A DNA stretch of 38,829 nucleotides from Nitriliruptoraceae bacterium. GTDB lineage: Bacteria; Actinomycetota; Nitriliruptoria; Nitriliruptorales; Nitriliruptoraceae. The notes below the pieces were generated by a model. That model searched no databases and was not told the origin of the DNA. It worked only from the letters and a program-made list of their open reading frames with translations. Position 1 is the stretch's first letter; each line of letters begins with the position of its first letter. The stretch lies in NCBI GenBank assembly GCA_020832455.1, contig JAFIEQ010000023.1:1-38829 (forward strand). The letters run 5' to 3'. The position numbers and the translations under genes were made by a program. Below are positions 16,857 through 24,914 of the stretch, piece by piece.

Positions 16857-17678
16857 TCACGGCGGCCCTGGTCCGGATCCGGTGGGGGGTCCGATGTCCG
16901 GTCCGATGTCCGGTCCGGGGTCTGGTCGGGCGGTGGGTCCGGCGTCGGGGCCGGGCTCGGTGTCGAAACGGAGCCGTCGCCCGAGCACCTCCGTCGCCAG
17001 GTCGGCGAGTGTGGACCCGTCGGCGAACGCCCGGGCGCGGAGCAGCGTGAGCGCGGTGCCCACCGGGACGCCGAGCTGCGCGGCGATCATGCCGCTGGCC
17101 TGGTGGATGGGTGCGGTGAATGCCGCACCGTCCGCCAGGATCTCGTCGAGCTGCCCGTCGGGCTGGCTGGTCTGCATCGCCAGGACCAGATCGAGCGCGA
17201 GCCGTCCGGCGCTCAGCGCGATGCCGAGTTCCTCGTCGTCGCGCGCCCCGGGATCCGCCCAGCACACCGTGAGCGCACCGAGCCTGATCGACCCGCGGCG
17301 TAGCGGTAGCGACACCACGGCGCGCAGATCGAGCGCCATGGCGGCCGGCGCGAGCACCGGCCACATCCGGTCGAGCGCCAGGTCGGGGACCTCGATCAGG
17401 ACCCCGTCCTGGTGGGCCGTGGTCGCCGGGCCCTGGCCGAGCGCGAACTCGAGCTCCGCGAGCTGCGCACCGACCGCGGTGGCTGCCCCGAGCTCCACCG
17501 TCGAGCCGTCCACGGCGATGGTCAGACCGGCGCCCGCGGCACCCAGCAGCTGGGCCGCAGCGGCACACAGACGCAGGGTCTCCGGCCCGGTGGGTTGGGA
17601 CGCCATCGCCTCGAGCAGCTTGAGGCGTTGCGCATGCACCACGTGGGCTCCGATCCCGGTCTCCGGACGACCGGGCAC
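16857..17678 (-). CDS. Second GAF-ANTAR regulator with Pro/Gly-rich tail
   Basis: 273 residues if the ATG at 17678 is used; a GTG near residue 14 is also possible. Residues about 25-165 resemble a GAF domain (LGQGPATTAHQDG; LRAVVSLPLRRG). Residues about 185-240 are an ANTAR domain (IHQASGMIAAQLGVPV, then ALTLLRARAFADGSTLADLA). The last 35 residues are Pro/Gly/Asp-rich with a PDIG duplication coded by a 12-bp repeat near 16887-16920. The two ANTAR proteins are divergent in sequence, so this is not a recent duplication. Confidence 0.85.
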   Translation of the reverse strand: MPGRPETGIGAHVVHAQRLKLLEAMASQPTGPETLRLCAAAAQLLGAAGAGLTIAVDGSTVELGAATAVGAQLAELEFALGQGPATTAHQDGVLIEVPDLALDRMWPVLAPAAMALDLRAVVSLPLRRGSIRLGALTVCWADPGARDDEELGIALSAGRLALDLVLAMQTSQPDGQLDEILADGAAFTAPIHQASGMIAAQLGVPVGTALTLLRARAFADGSTLADLATEVLGRRLRFDTEPGPDAGPTARPDPGPDIGPDIGPPTGSGPGPP

Positions 17679-17809
17679 GAGGAAGCGCAGTGGCCAGCGG
17701 AGCCACGCTAGCGCACCCCGCCCGGGTCACCCGTGACTCGGTCGCTGCGTATCGCTCGGTGGGCGGAGCGCGACGCCACGGCACGACGCGGCGCCGGGCG
17801 GGCCGCGGG

Positions 17810-18556
17810 TCACGTGTCACGCGGCAGGCGCAGGACGAACCGTGCACCTCCGCCCCGGTCGTCGTGGACCGTCAGCTCGCCCCCGTTGTCCTCTGCGAGC
17901 TGACGTGCGATGAACAGCCCCAGTCCGTGGCCGGTGGCCGCGGAGCCGAGGGTGACGTGGCGAGCGAAGACGCGTTCGTGCTCGTGGGAGGCGATCCCGG
18001 GCCCGTGGTCGAGCACCTCCAGCACCGCATCCTGCCCTTGGCCGTCGACCGTCACCTCGATCGCGGTGTCCGCGGGGGTGTGGGCGGCTGCGTTGGTCAG
18101 CAGGTTGGTCGTGATCTCCGCGACGGAGAGCCGATCCGCGCGCACGGTGACGGCGCGGGGTGCGTGCAGCGCGATCGGGTGGTCCGTCCCGAGCGAGGGT
18201 CGCAGGTCGATCAGCAGCTCCCGGGTGGCCTCCGCGAGGTCGAACTCGACGCGGCGCGCGGGGATCTGCCGGCTCTGCCCGGGGTCGTCGTGCGAGAGCC
18301 GGCCGATCAACGCGAGCGCCGTGGTGGCCTGCCGCTCGATGACGGCGAGCAGGTCGGTCTGCTGCGCGGCGGAGAGCGTTCCGGAGCCGACCGTCGCGGC
18401 GGCCATCTGGATCACCGCCAGCGGGGAGCGCAGCTCGTGGACGAGCACCTCGAGACGACCGGCGAGGGGCTCCGCGGGGAGCGCGCGCGCGACGATGTCC
18501 TGGTGCGCCGGTGCCAGGGGACGCAGGAGGTCGAGATCCTCGTCATCCATGACCAT
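17810..18556 (-). CDS. Soluble sensor histidine kinase
   Basis: About 248 residues from the ATG at 18556; GAGAGGG lies nine bases upstream, and an in-frame ATG at 18550 is close by. The H-box is VLVHELRSPLAV with His40. The ATPase domain has NLLTNAAAHTP (N box), VLDHGPGI (G1) and GHGLGLFIARQLAED (G2). No transmembrane or input domain is present, so the sensor input is short or comes from a partner. No response regulator is adjacent; the nearby ANTAR proteins lack receiver domains. The kinase may act on an unlinked regulator. Confidence 0.87.
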   Translation of the reverse strand: MVMDDEDLDLLRPLAPAHQDIVARALPAEPLAGRLEVLVHELRSPLAVIQMAAATVGSGTLSAAQQTDLLAVIERQATTALALIGRLSHDDPGQSRQIPARRVEFDLAEATRELLIDLRPSLGTDHPIALHAPRAVTVRADRLSVAEITTNLLTNAAAHTPADTAIEVTVDGQGQDAVLEVLDHGPGIASHEHERVFARHVTLGSAATGHGLGLFIARQLAEDNGGELTVHDDRGGGARFVLRLPRDT

Positions 18557-18987
18557 CGGCTCGGACCCTCTCGGTGGGCGCGCACCGTGTGGTGCGGCAC
18601 CGCCGGGGTCAGGGGCGACGACTGCTCGCACCTTAACGCGTCACGTCCGGCCGGGATAGGGCCGGATGGGTACGCCGGTGGGGGCGACGCCTCCCTGGGC
18701 GAGCGCGCTACCCGACGTGGGCCGGCGGGGGGCGTCCCGCGTCGGCGTCGCACCCCGGGAGCGGCTGTCGGGATGACCACCGGCGTCTTCGGACCGCCCA
18801 TCGCGTGCTTGGACCGCCCGCCGCGTGCTCGTACCGCGCCGCAGCGCTCCATCGGGCCCCCGATCGGGCCGGCCCCTCCCATCCGGGGCTCGAACCTGGC
18901 ACCGTGCGCGCCGGCGGGTCCGACGATCACGCACACGACGCGACGTCGCCGTGCGCCACCCGATCGTCGGCGTCGAGGAGCCCACGC
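18557..18987. other. Divergent intergenic region between kinase and putA
   Basis: 431 bp holding the control regions of two divergent genes. It contains an imperfect 20-bp duplication (ggaccgcccatcgcgtgctt and a variant) around 18791-18829. No clear operator, riboswitch or promoter hexamers were found, and no ORF here is credible. Confidence 0.5.
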
Positions 18988-21900
18988 ATGACGAGCACCA
19001 CCACGACCGACCGTATCGATGCCGAGTTCGCGGACGACCCGCTGGCACCCCTCGCGCAGGAGGCGATCGAACTCGCGCGCGGGTGGGTCGCGACGACCAA
19101 GGCGAACACCACCTCGGCGGAGCGTCGCAGCGCGGAGCGGCTGACCGATCTGATCGCGGACGAGGAGGGCCTGACGTTCGCGACCCGCTTCCTCGACCGT
19201 GTGGCTCGCGCGGAGGAGGACACGGTCGCCGCGCGGCAGCTCGCCGCACTGGTGCCGGCCGGTGCGACCCCGGGCTTCCTCGGTCCGATCGACCGGTTGA
19301 TGCTGCGGGCGGGTGCGCTCGTCGCCCCGATCCTGCCGACGCCGGTCATCGCGGCGGCGCGTGCCCGCCTGGAGCAGCTCGTCGGCCACCTCGTGGTCGA
19401 CTCGGATCCCGACCGCATGGTCAAGCAGCTCGCCAAGGCCAGCGAACCGGGCCTGACCCGCAACCTCAACATGCTCGGCGAGGCCGTGCTCGGCGAGGAG
19501 GAAGCGGCCCGTCGGCGCGACCAGACGGTGGCGCTGCTCGGGCGCCCGGGGGTCGATTACGTGTCGATCAAGGTCTCCTCGGTGGTGAGCCAGATCGAGG
19601 TGTGGGACCACCACGGGAGCACCCAGCGGGTCCTCGAGCACCTGCGGCCGATCGCGGACGCGGCGCTCAGCCACGACCCGGTCGCCTTCCTCAACCTCGA
19701 CGTCGAGGAGTACGACGACCTGGACCTCACCGTCGAGGTGTTCCTCGCGATGCTCGCCGACGCGCGCTACGACCGGCTGCCGCTGGGGCTCGCGTTGCAG
19801 GCCTACCTGCCCGACTCGGTCGACATCATGGACCGGCTGCTCGACGCCGCGGACCAGCGCGATGCGCGCGGAGGGACCTACGCGCGGATCCGGCTGGTCA
19901 AGGGCGCGAACCTGTCGATGGAGCAGGTGGACGCGGAGCTGCACCGCTGGCCGCAGGCGCCGTTCGGCTCCAAGCGGGACAGCGACGCGAACTTCAAGCG
20001 GTTGCTCGACCGCTCGATGCACCCCGACCGCCTGCGTGGGGCCCGCATCGGGCTGGCGAGCCACAACCTGTTCGACGTCGCCTTCGGCGTCCTGCTGGCC
20101 CGGGCGCGTGGGGTGGAGGACCGCCTGGATCTGGAGATGCTGCACGGCATGGCGCCCGGCGCCGCCCGCGCCGTGCGGGACGAGGCCGGCAGCGTCCGGC
20201 TCTACACCCCGGTGGTGGCCTGGGACGAGTTCGACGCGGCCGTCGCCTACCTGGTCCGCCGCCTCGAGGAAGCCGCGATGCCCGGCAACTTCCTGCGGGC
20301 CATCGACGCGCTCGAGGACCCGGCGGTCTTCCAGCGCGAGGCCGACCGGTTCCTCGAGTCCCTCGCCGTGCGCCACGAGGTCGAGCAGGGCTCCCGTCGC
20401 CGTCGCCCGGAGCTGGCCCCCGACCACGGCGCGACCGGGTTCGTGAACACCCCCGACCTCGACCCGGCGCTGCCGGAGGTGCGGGCACGACTCGAGGCCG
20501 GCGCGTCCGAGAGCCCCGTGCCCGTCGAGCCGCAGACCCCGATGGTCGAGGACATCGCCGGGGTCGACGCCGCGGTGGCCGGCGCGCGTGCCGGTGCGGA
20601 CCGCCTCGCCGCGATGCCGGCCGACCAGCGCGCGGCCCTGCTCGAGCGCATCGCTGACGAGGTCGAGGCGCGTCGGGATGCCATGCACGCGGTGATGATG
20701 CGCGAGGCCGGCAAGACCGTGGCGGAGTCCGACCCGGAGATCTCCGAGGCCATCGACTTCTGCCGCTACTACGCCGCCAGCGCCCGGGAGCTCGATGTGC
20801 CCGGCGCGACCAGCGAGCCGCTCGGGGTCGTGTGCGTGGTGCCGCCGTGGAACTTCCCGGTCGCCATCCCGCTCGGTGGGGTGGTCGCGGCGTTGGCCGC
20901 CGGGTCCAGCGCCATCCTCAAGCCCGCCCCGGAGACCCCGAGGTGCGCCGAACTGCTCGCGGAGGCCTGCCACGCGGCGGGTGCCGACGACGGGCTGGTC
21001 ACCTTCCTGCGGGTCCCCGACACCGAGGTCGGCCAGCACCTGATCACCCACGAGGACGTGGACGCGGTGATCCTGACCGGCGCGCTGGCCACGGCGCAGC
21101 TGTTCCGTTCGTGGCGTCCCGACCTGCACCTGCTCGCGGAGACCTCGGGCAAGAACGCGCTGGTCATCACCCCGTCCGCCGACCTGGACCTGGCCGTGGA
21201 CGACCTGGTGCGCTCCGCCTTCGGGCACGCCGGGCAGAAGTGCTCCGCCGCGAGCCTCGCCATCCTGGTCGGGGAGGTCGCCACCTCGGAGCGGTTCCGG
21301 CGCCAGTTGGTCGACGCGGTCACCAGCATCCGGGTGGGGTACGGCACCGACCTCGGCACCCGCATGGGCCCGCTGATCCGGCCGCCGGAGGGGCCGCTGC
21401 ACGACGCGTTGACCCAGCTGGCCCCGGGGGAGTCGTGGCTGGTCGAGCCGCGCTGCCTCGACGAGGCGACCAACCTGTGGTCGCCGGGGGTGAAGGAGGG
21501 CGTCGCGCCCGGGTCGCCGTTCCACCTCACGGAGTGCTTCGGGCCGGTGCTGGGGCTCATGACCGCCCCGGACCTCGACACCGCGCTCACCCTGCAGCAC
21601 GCGCCCGGGTTCGGGCTGACCGGGGGGATCCACAGCCTGGATGACGCCGAGGTCGAGCACTGGCTCGAACGGGTCGAGGTCGGCAACGTCTACGTCAACC
21701 GGCACACCACCGGGGCGATCGTGCAGCGCCAGTCGTTCGGCGGTTGGAAGCGCTCCGCGATCGGCGGGGGCGCGAAGGCCGGCGGTCCGAACTACGTCGC
21801 GGCGCTCCGGCGGTGGCGGGACGCGCCGGGTGATCCGTCGCCCGCCGACGCCGCGCCGGGTGATCCGTCGCCCGCCGACGCCGCGCCGGGTGCGACGGCG

Positions 21901-22527
21901 CCGGTCGACCCCTCACCGGTGGGCGCGGCGGCCGGCGGGGTCGAGCCGGGGCCGGTCGGGCCCGGTCCGGACCTCGACGGGATGCTGGCACTCGCGCAGC
22001 GACTGTCGGCCGGGCTCGGCCCGGCGGGGCAGCGCGACCTGGCGACGGTCGTTCGCTCGGACGCGGCGTGGTGGCGTCAGCGCTTCGCTCAGGAGGAGGA
22101 CCGGTCCGGCATGGCGGCGGAGCGCAACGCCTTCCGCTACCGCCCGTTCGCTCGGGTGGCCGTGCGGCTGGCGTCGGGCGCGGATCCGGTCGAGGTGGCG
22201 CGGGCGGTGCTCGCGGCACGCTCCACCGGCGCGGTGGTGCTCGTGAGCGCCGCGGACGCGTCGTCGCTGCCACCGGCCGAGACGATCGACGCGCGGGTCA
22301 CCGAGGACGACGCAGCGTTCGCGTCCCGGCTGGGGCCCCGTGGCACGGAGGCGGTCCGGATCGTCGGTGGCCGCGCGGCCACCTCGCTGCGCTCGTGGTG
22401 CGAGGAGCACGGGGTCCGCATCGTCGACGAGCCGGTGGTGCGCTCCGGGCGGATCGAACTGCCGCGCCTGCTGCGTGAGCAGGCCATCAGCCGGACGATG
22501 CACCGCTACGGCCGGATCCAGACGTGA
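18988..22527 (+). CDS. putA: Bifunctional proline dehydrogenase / glutamate-semialdehyde dehydrogenase
   Basis: About 1179 residues. The ATG at 18988 has GGAG nine bases upstream. Residues about 60-470 are the FAD-dependent proline dehydrogenase barrel (DYVSIKVSSV, RLVKGANLSMEQ, SDANFKRLLD). Residues about 520-960 are the aldehyde dehydrogenase: AETSGKNALV contains the general base Glu718, and GHAGQKCSA contains the nucleophile Cys752. Together they oxidise proline to glutamate. A Pro/Ala/Asp linker (about 946-985), partly two exact 30-bp DNA repeats, leads to a C-terminal domain with RNAFRYRPF. There is no N-terminal ribbon-helix-helix, so it is not a DNA-binding PutA. The stop overlaps the next GTG start, coupling PutA to a K+ channel. 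Confidence 0.95.
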   Translation: MTSTTTTDRIDAEFADDPLAPLAQEAIELARGWVATTKANTTSAERRSAERLTDLIADEEGLTFATRFLDRVARAEEDTVAARQLAALVPAGATPGFLGPIDRLMLRAGALVAPILPTPVIAAARARLEQLVGHLVVDSDPDRMVKQLAKASEPGLTRNLNMLGEAVLGEEEAARRRDQTVALLGRPGVDYVSIKVSSVVSQIEVWDHHGSTQRVLEHLRPIADAALSHDPVAFLNLDVEEYDDLDLTVEVFLAMLADARYDRLPLGLALQAYLPDSVDIMDRLLDAADQRDARGGTYARIRLVKGANLSMEQVDAELHRWPQAPFGSKRDSDANFKRLLDRSMHPDRLRGARIGLASHNLFDVAFGVLLARARGVEDRLDLEMLHGMAPGAARAVRDEAGSVRLYTPVVAWDEFDAAVAYLVRRLEEAAMPGNFLRAIDALEDPAVFQREADRFLESLAVRHEVEQGSRRRRPELAPDHGATGFVNTPDLDPALPEVRARLEAGASESPVPVEPQTPMVEDIAGVDAAVAGARAGADRLAAMPADQRAALLERIADEVEARRDAMHAVMMREAGKTVAESDPEISEAIDFCRYYAASARELDVPGATSEPLGVVCVVPPWNFPVAIPLGGVVAALAAGSSAILKPAPETPRCAELLAEACHAAGADDGLVTFLRVPDTEVGQHLITHEDVDAVILTGALATAQLFRSWRPDLHLLAETSGKNALVITPSADLDLAVDDLVRSAFGHAGQKCSAASLAILVGEVATSERFRRQLVDAVTSIRVGYGTDLGTRMGPLIRPPEGPLHDALTQLAPGESWLVEPRCLDEATNLWSPGVKEGVAPGSPFHLTECFGPVLGLMTAPDLDTALTLQHAPGFGLTGGIHSLDDAEVEHWLERVEVGNVYVNRHTTGAIVQRQSFGGWKRSAIGGGAKAGGPNYVAALRRWRDAPGDPSPADAAPGDPSPADAAPGATAPVDPSPVGAAAGGVEPGPVGPGPDLDGMLALAQRLSAGLGPAGQRDLATVVRSDAAWWRQRFAQEEDRSGMAAERNAFRYRPFARVAVRLASGADPVEVARAVLAARSTGAVVLVSAADASSLPPAETIDARVTEDDAAFASRLGPRGTEAVRIVGGRAATSLRSWCEEHGVRIVDEPVVRSGRIELPRLLREQAISRTMHRYGRIQT
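21823..21882. repeat. 30-bp tandem repeat in putA linker
   Basis: Two exact 30-bp copies plus the start of a third encode APGDPSPADA units between the aldehyde dehydrogenase and the C-terminal domain of PutA. The reading frame is kept. Confidence 0.9.
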
Positions 22528-22892
22528 TCGCGACCGTCGTCGCCACGGTCCGGTTCATCCGGGCCGTGGCCGGTGCGGCCTGGGACCCGGCCACCCGCGG
22601 GGTGGTCGTGCTCGGTGTGCTGACGCTGGTGACCGGCACCGTGTTCTACCGGTGGGCAGAGGGGTGGGGGTTCGTGGACGCGCTGTACTTCAGCGTGGTC
22701 ACGCTGACCACGATCGGCTTCGGTGACCTCACCCCGAGTTCGAGTGGCGCCAAGCTGTTCACCATCGTGTACTCGCTGGTCGGGATCGGCATCATCGCGA
22801 TGTTCATCACCTCCCTGGCGGTGGTGACCCGGGAGCGCTGGGACCGTGATCACGGCACGGGCCGCCACGCCCCGGAGGCCGACCCGCCGTGA
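22524..22892 (+). CDS. Two-TM potassium channel (Ion_trans_2)
   Basis: 122 residues. The GTG start at 22524 overlaps the putA stop (GTGA). The first TM helix spans about 27-43, a pore helix follows, and the selectivity filter TTIGFGD occupies 62-68. The second TM helix is at about 75-97. This is the minimal KcsA-like pore plan, with no RCK or cyclic-nucleotide domain. The tail is short and charged. It should form a tetrameric K+ channel in the cytoplasmic membrane. Coupling to proline catabolism suggests joint use during osmotic recovery, which is inference. GFGD instead of GYGD is a known variant filter. Confidence 0.92.
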   Translation: MIATVVATVRFIRAVAGAAWDPATRGVVVLGVLTLVTGTVFYRWAEGWGFVDALYFSVVTLTTIGFGDLTPSSSGAKLFTIVYSLVGIGIIAMFITSLAVVTRERWDRDHGTGRHAPEADPP

Positions 22893-22912
22893 GGGTGGCG
22901 GCCCCACGCAGA

Positions 22913-22934
22913 AGCCCCCGCCGGAGCGGGGGCT
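22913..22934. terminator. Strong bidirectional hairpin terminator
   Basis: AGCCCCCGC-CGGA-GCGGGGGCT is a perfect 9-bp GC stem with a tetraloop. It lies 20 bp after the K+ channel gene and 28 bp past the tRNA-Lys 3' end on the other strand, so it can end both transcripts. Confidence 0.8.
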
Positions 22935-22962
22935 GTCGTCGTACGTCGACCTGCGGTGGTGC

Positions 22963-23038
22963 TGGTGCGCCGCCAGGGACTTGAACCCCGAACCTGCCGG
23001 TTAAGAGCCGGATGCTCTGCCAATTGAGCTAGCGGCGC
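22963..23038 (-). tRNA. tRNA-Lys (anticodon CTT)
   Basis: Acceptor arms GCGCCGC/GCGGCGC pair perfectly. D arm GCTCAATTGGCAGAGC is standard. The anticodon loop CTCTTAA gives anticodon CTT for lysine AAG. T loop TTCAAGT is typical. The 3' CCA is encoded (22963-22965), unlike the Leu and His tRNAs here. Confidence 0.95.
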
Positions 23039-23048
23039 GTGATGCGAC

Positions 23049-23076
23049 CGCGGGACGTTAGCGAAGCGGTCCCGCG
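23049..23076. terminator. Hairpin between tRNA-His and tRNA-Lys
   Basis: CGCGGGAC (23049-23056) and GTCCCGCG (23069-23076) form a perfect 8-bp stem with a 12-base loop. It could terminate tRNA-His transcripts or guide processing of a joint precursor. Confidence 0.5.
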
Positions 23077-23089
23077 ACCGCACCTCGAG

Positions 23090-23165
23090 GGTGGATGAGG
23101 GGACTTGAACCCCCGGCCTCTCGGATCACAACCGAGCGCTCTAACCAGACTGAGCTACACCCACC
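23090..23165 (-). tRNA. tRNA-His (anticodon GTG)
   Basis: The acceptor arms GTGGGTG/CATCCAC pair with one G-T, and the extra G-1 opposite C73 that marks histidine tRNAs is present. Anticodon stem CTCGG/CCGAG holds loop TTGTGAT, anticodon GTG. T loop TTCAAGT. CCA is not encoded. Confidence 0.95.
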
Positions 23166-23410
23166 ACGGACACGATCGCTGCTCCCTCGTCGGGACGGGA
23201 GCTCCGAGCGTGCGACAGCGCCGGTCGCCCGGCGCCGCGCGGATGGTACGTCCGGGCCGTCGGAGGGTCAACGTGAGCGCGCACGGTCGCACAGGCGCCC
23301 CGTCCGGCGGACGGGTTCGAAGTGGGGGGAGCCGACCAGGAGCAGCCGCGATCGACGAGGATCGAGCCGCCTGGCCTCGGGCGCACCACCCGCGCGCGGA
23401 GGCCCACGCG

Positions 23411-24295
23411 ATGCTGCACGGTCGGTTCACCGTGCGGGTCCTCGAGCCCTCGCCACCCGCGATCGCCTCGCCGCCGTACTACGCCGACGATCCGGTGGCC
23501 CGCGCGGCGGACAACGAACGCGAGGTCGTCGCACCGGTCCCCACCGGGGACCGCTCCTGGGCACAGGTCGTCGCCGAGCGCGGCGATCCGAGCCTGACCG
23601 CCTGGGCGCAGGACCGGTGGCTGGCCGCGTGGCGCCCTCTCGCACCGGCACCACCCGGTTGGGACCGCTGCGTGCGTGAGCACCGGCTGCTCGCCCGCCA
23701 CGTCCTCGGGCCGTGGCGGGCTGCGAGGACGGGCGGCGCGGATGTCGGGTTGCGCGCCACCTTCGGCGGGTTCGGCACGCCGTTCTGCTGGGACGATGCG
23801 CAGCTGCGGGTGGAACACGGCCACCTCGTCCTCCAGCAGCGCGGGACCGCGTCGGGGCTGCGACCCGACGACCTCGCCGAGGCGGCACGGTTCGCGCAGG
23901 TCCCCGACGTCGAGGTGGCGTGGTGCACGCAGCCCCGCGACGTCGAGGCAGCGCATTCCACGCCGTCACCCGACCTGCGAGCCGCGCACGAACTGCGCCT
24001 GGAGCGCGGCCCGGCCGAGGTACTGGCGGACTGGTTGATGGCCGCGACCCTGGTGGCCGAACGGGTGCGCTGGCGCCTGGATGCCCGGACCCGCGTCCAC
24101 GTCGATCCGCGCGATCTGGCCGTGGTGCTGGCGCTCGAGCGGGGCACGATCCGGGCCACGGTGCCGGACCGGACGTGGTGGGTCGCGAGGCGGGGGGGGG
24201 CGGCCGCCCCGGAGCTGGTGGACACCCCCGACCACCTCGACATCGCCGAGGAGTACCTGCTCGCGGCGCTGGGCGTGCCAACAGCCGGCGCCTGA
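23411..24295 (+). CDS. Conserved-looking protein of unknown function
   Basis: About 294 residues from the ATG at 23411, with GGAGG eight bases upstream. Longer in-frame starts would read through tRNA-His and are rejected. The protein is soluble and has no signal peptide or TM segment. Notable segments are ATFGGFGTPFCWDDAQLRVE around residue 120, an alpha-helical middle (LADWLMAATLVAERVRWR), and VPDRTWWVARR near the end. A run of 10 Gs at about 24193-24202 falls in the C-terminal coding region, so the last 35 residues could be affected by an indel error. I do not recognise the family. Confidence 0.7.
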   Translation: MLHGRFTVRVLEPSPPAIASPPYYADDPVARAADNEREVVAPVPTGDRSWAQVVAERGDPSLTAWAQDRWLAAWRPLAPAPPGWDRCVREHRLLARHVLGPWRAARTGGADVGLRATFGGFGTPFCWDDAQLRVEHGHLVLQQRGTASGLRPDDLAEAARFAQVPDVEVAWCTQPRDVEAAHSTPSPDLRAAHELRLERGPAEVLADWLMAATLVAERVRWRLDARTRVHVDPRDLAVVLALERGTIRATVPDRTWWVARRGGAAAPELVDTPDHLDIAEEYLLAALGVPTAGA

Positions 24296-24410
24296 CCGTC
24301 CCGCCGCCGGATCGTCCCGCCACCTGACCGTCGCGCTGCCGGATCGACGGACCGGCTGATCGTCTCCCCGCCGGATCGTCCCGCCGCCCGACCGCCGGAC
24401 GCTGGCGGTG
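24296..24410. repeat. Degenerate repeats between convergent genes
   Basis: Variants of gccggatcgtcccgcc recur about four times, mixed with inverted pieces. The array fills the gap between two convergent genes. No coding capacity or clear terminator stem with a T run is visible. Confidence 0.65.
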
Positions 24411-24914
24411 TCAGCCGCAGGCCGACGCCGACGCGGCGATCGCGCGGACCTCCTCGACCCGCGCGGCGTTGACCCCGAGGTCGTCGCGCCCGAGTCGCGC
24501 GGCGCTGCGGAGCTGCACCACCTCGCCGTCGCCGAGCAGCTCCAGGTCGTCGACGAACCCGAACACCCGGCTGCGGGCCTCGAGGTGGGCGTAGCCGGCA
24601 TCGGCGGTGACCACCTCGGTCCGGGGCAGGGCGACCTCGAGCTCGGCGGCCAACGCGGCCACCTCCGCGTCCGTGCACGTCAGTGGATCGGTGGCGTGCC
24701 GTGGCTCGGTGGCCGTGGACACCACGCAGTTGTCGCTCGGTGGGCACGGCGCCAGCTCACCGTCGGTCACGCCCAGCACGGGTGGGTCGACCGCCCCCGC
24801 CCACAGCCGGATGGCCAGGAACGCCAGCAGCAGCGCAGCGGCGACGTACATGAGCAGGCGCAGCAGCCGCCGTGACGGTGGCGGTGTGGCGGTGTCGGGT
24901 CCACGCGCACGCAT
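24411..24914 (-). CDS. DUF1499 membrane-anchored protein
   Basis: 167 residues. The ATG at 24914 directly follows the TAG of the upstream DUF4236 gene with no gap, so the two are coupled. One TM segment (about residues 18-40) anchors an outside domain. DUF1499 landmarks are LAPCPPSDNCVVST, YAHLEARSRVFGFVDDLEL, and RSAARLGRDDLGVNAARVEEVR at the end. The family has no firm biochemical role. The short cytoplasmic N-terminus is Arg/Pro-rich. Confidence 0.85.
   Translation of the reverse strand: MRARGPDTATPPPSRRLLRLLMYVAAALLLAFLAIRLWAGAVDPPVLGVTDGELAPCPPSDNCVVSTATEPRHATDPLTCTDAEVAALAAELEVALPRTEVVTADAGYAHLEARSRVFGFVDDLELLGDGEVVQLRSAARLGRDDLGVNAARVEEVRAIAASASACG

Noticed and set aside
18412-21705. 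1097-codon minus-strand frame opposite putA
   Set aside because: Antisense to both catalytic domains of PutA; low-complexity composition.
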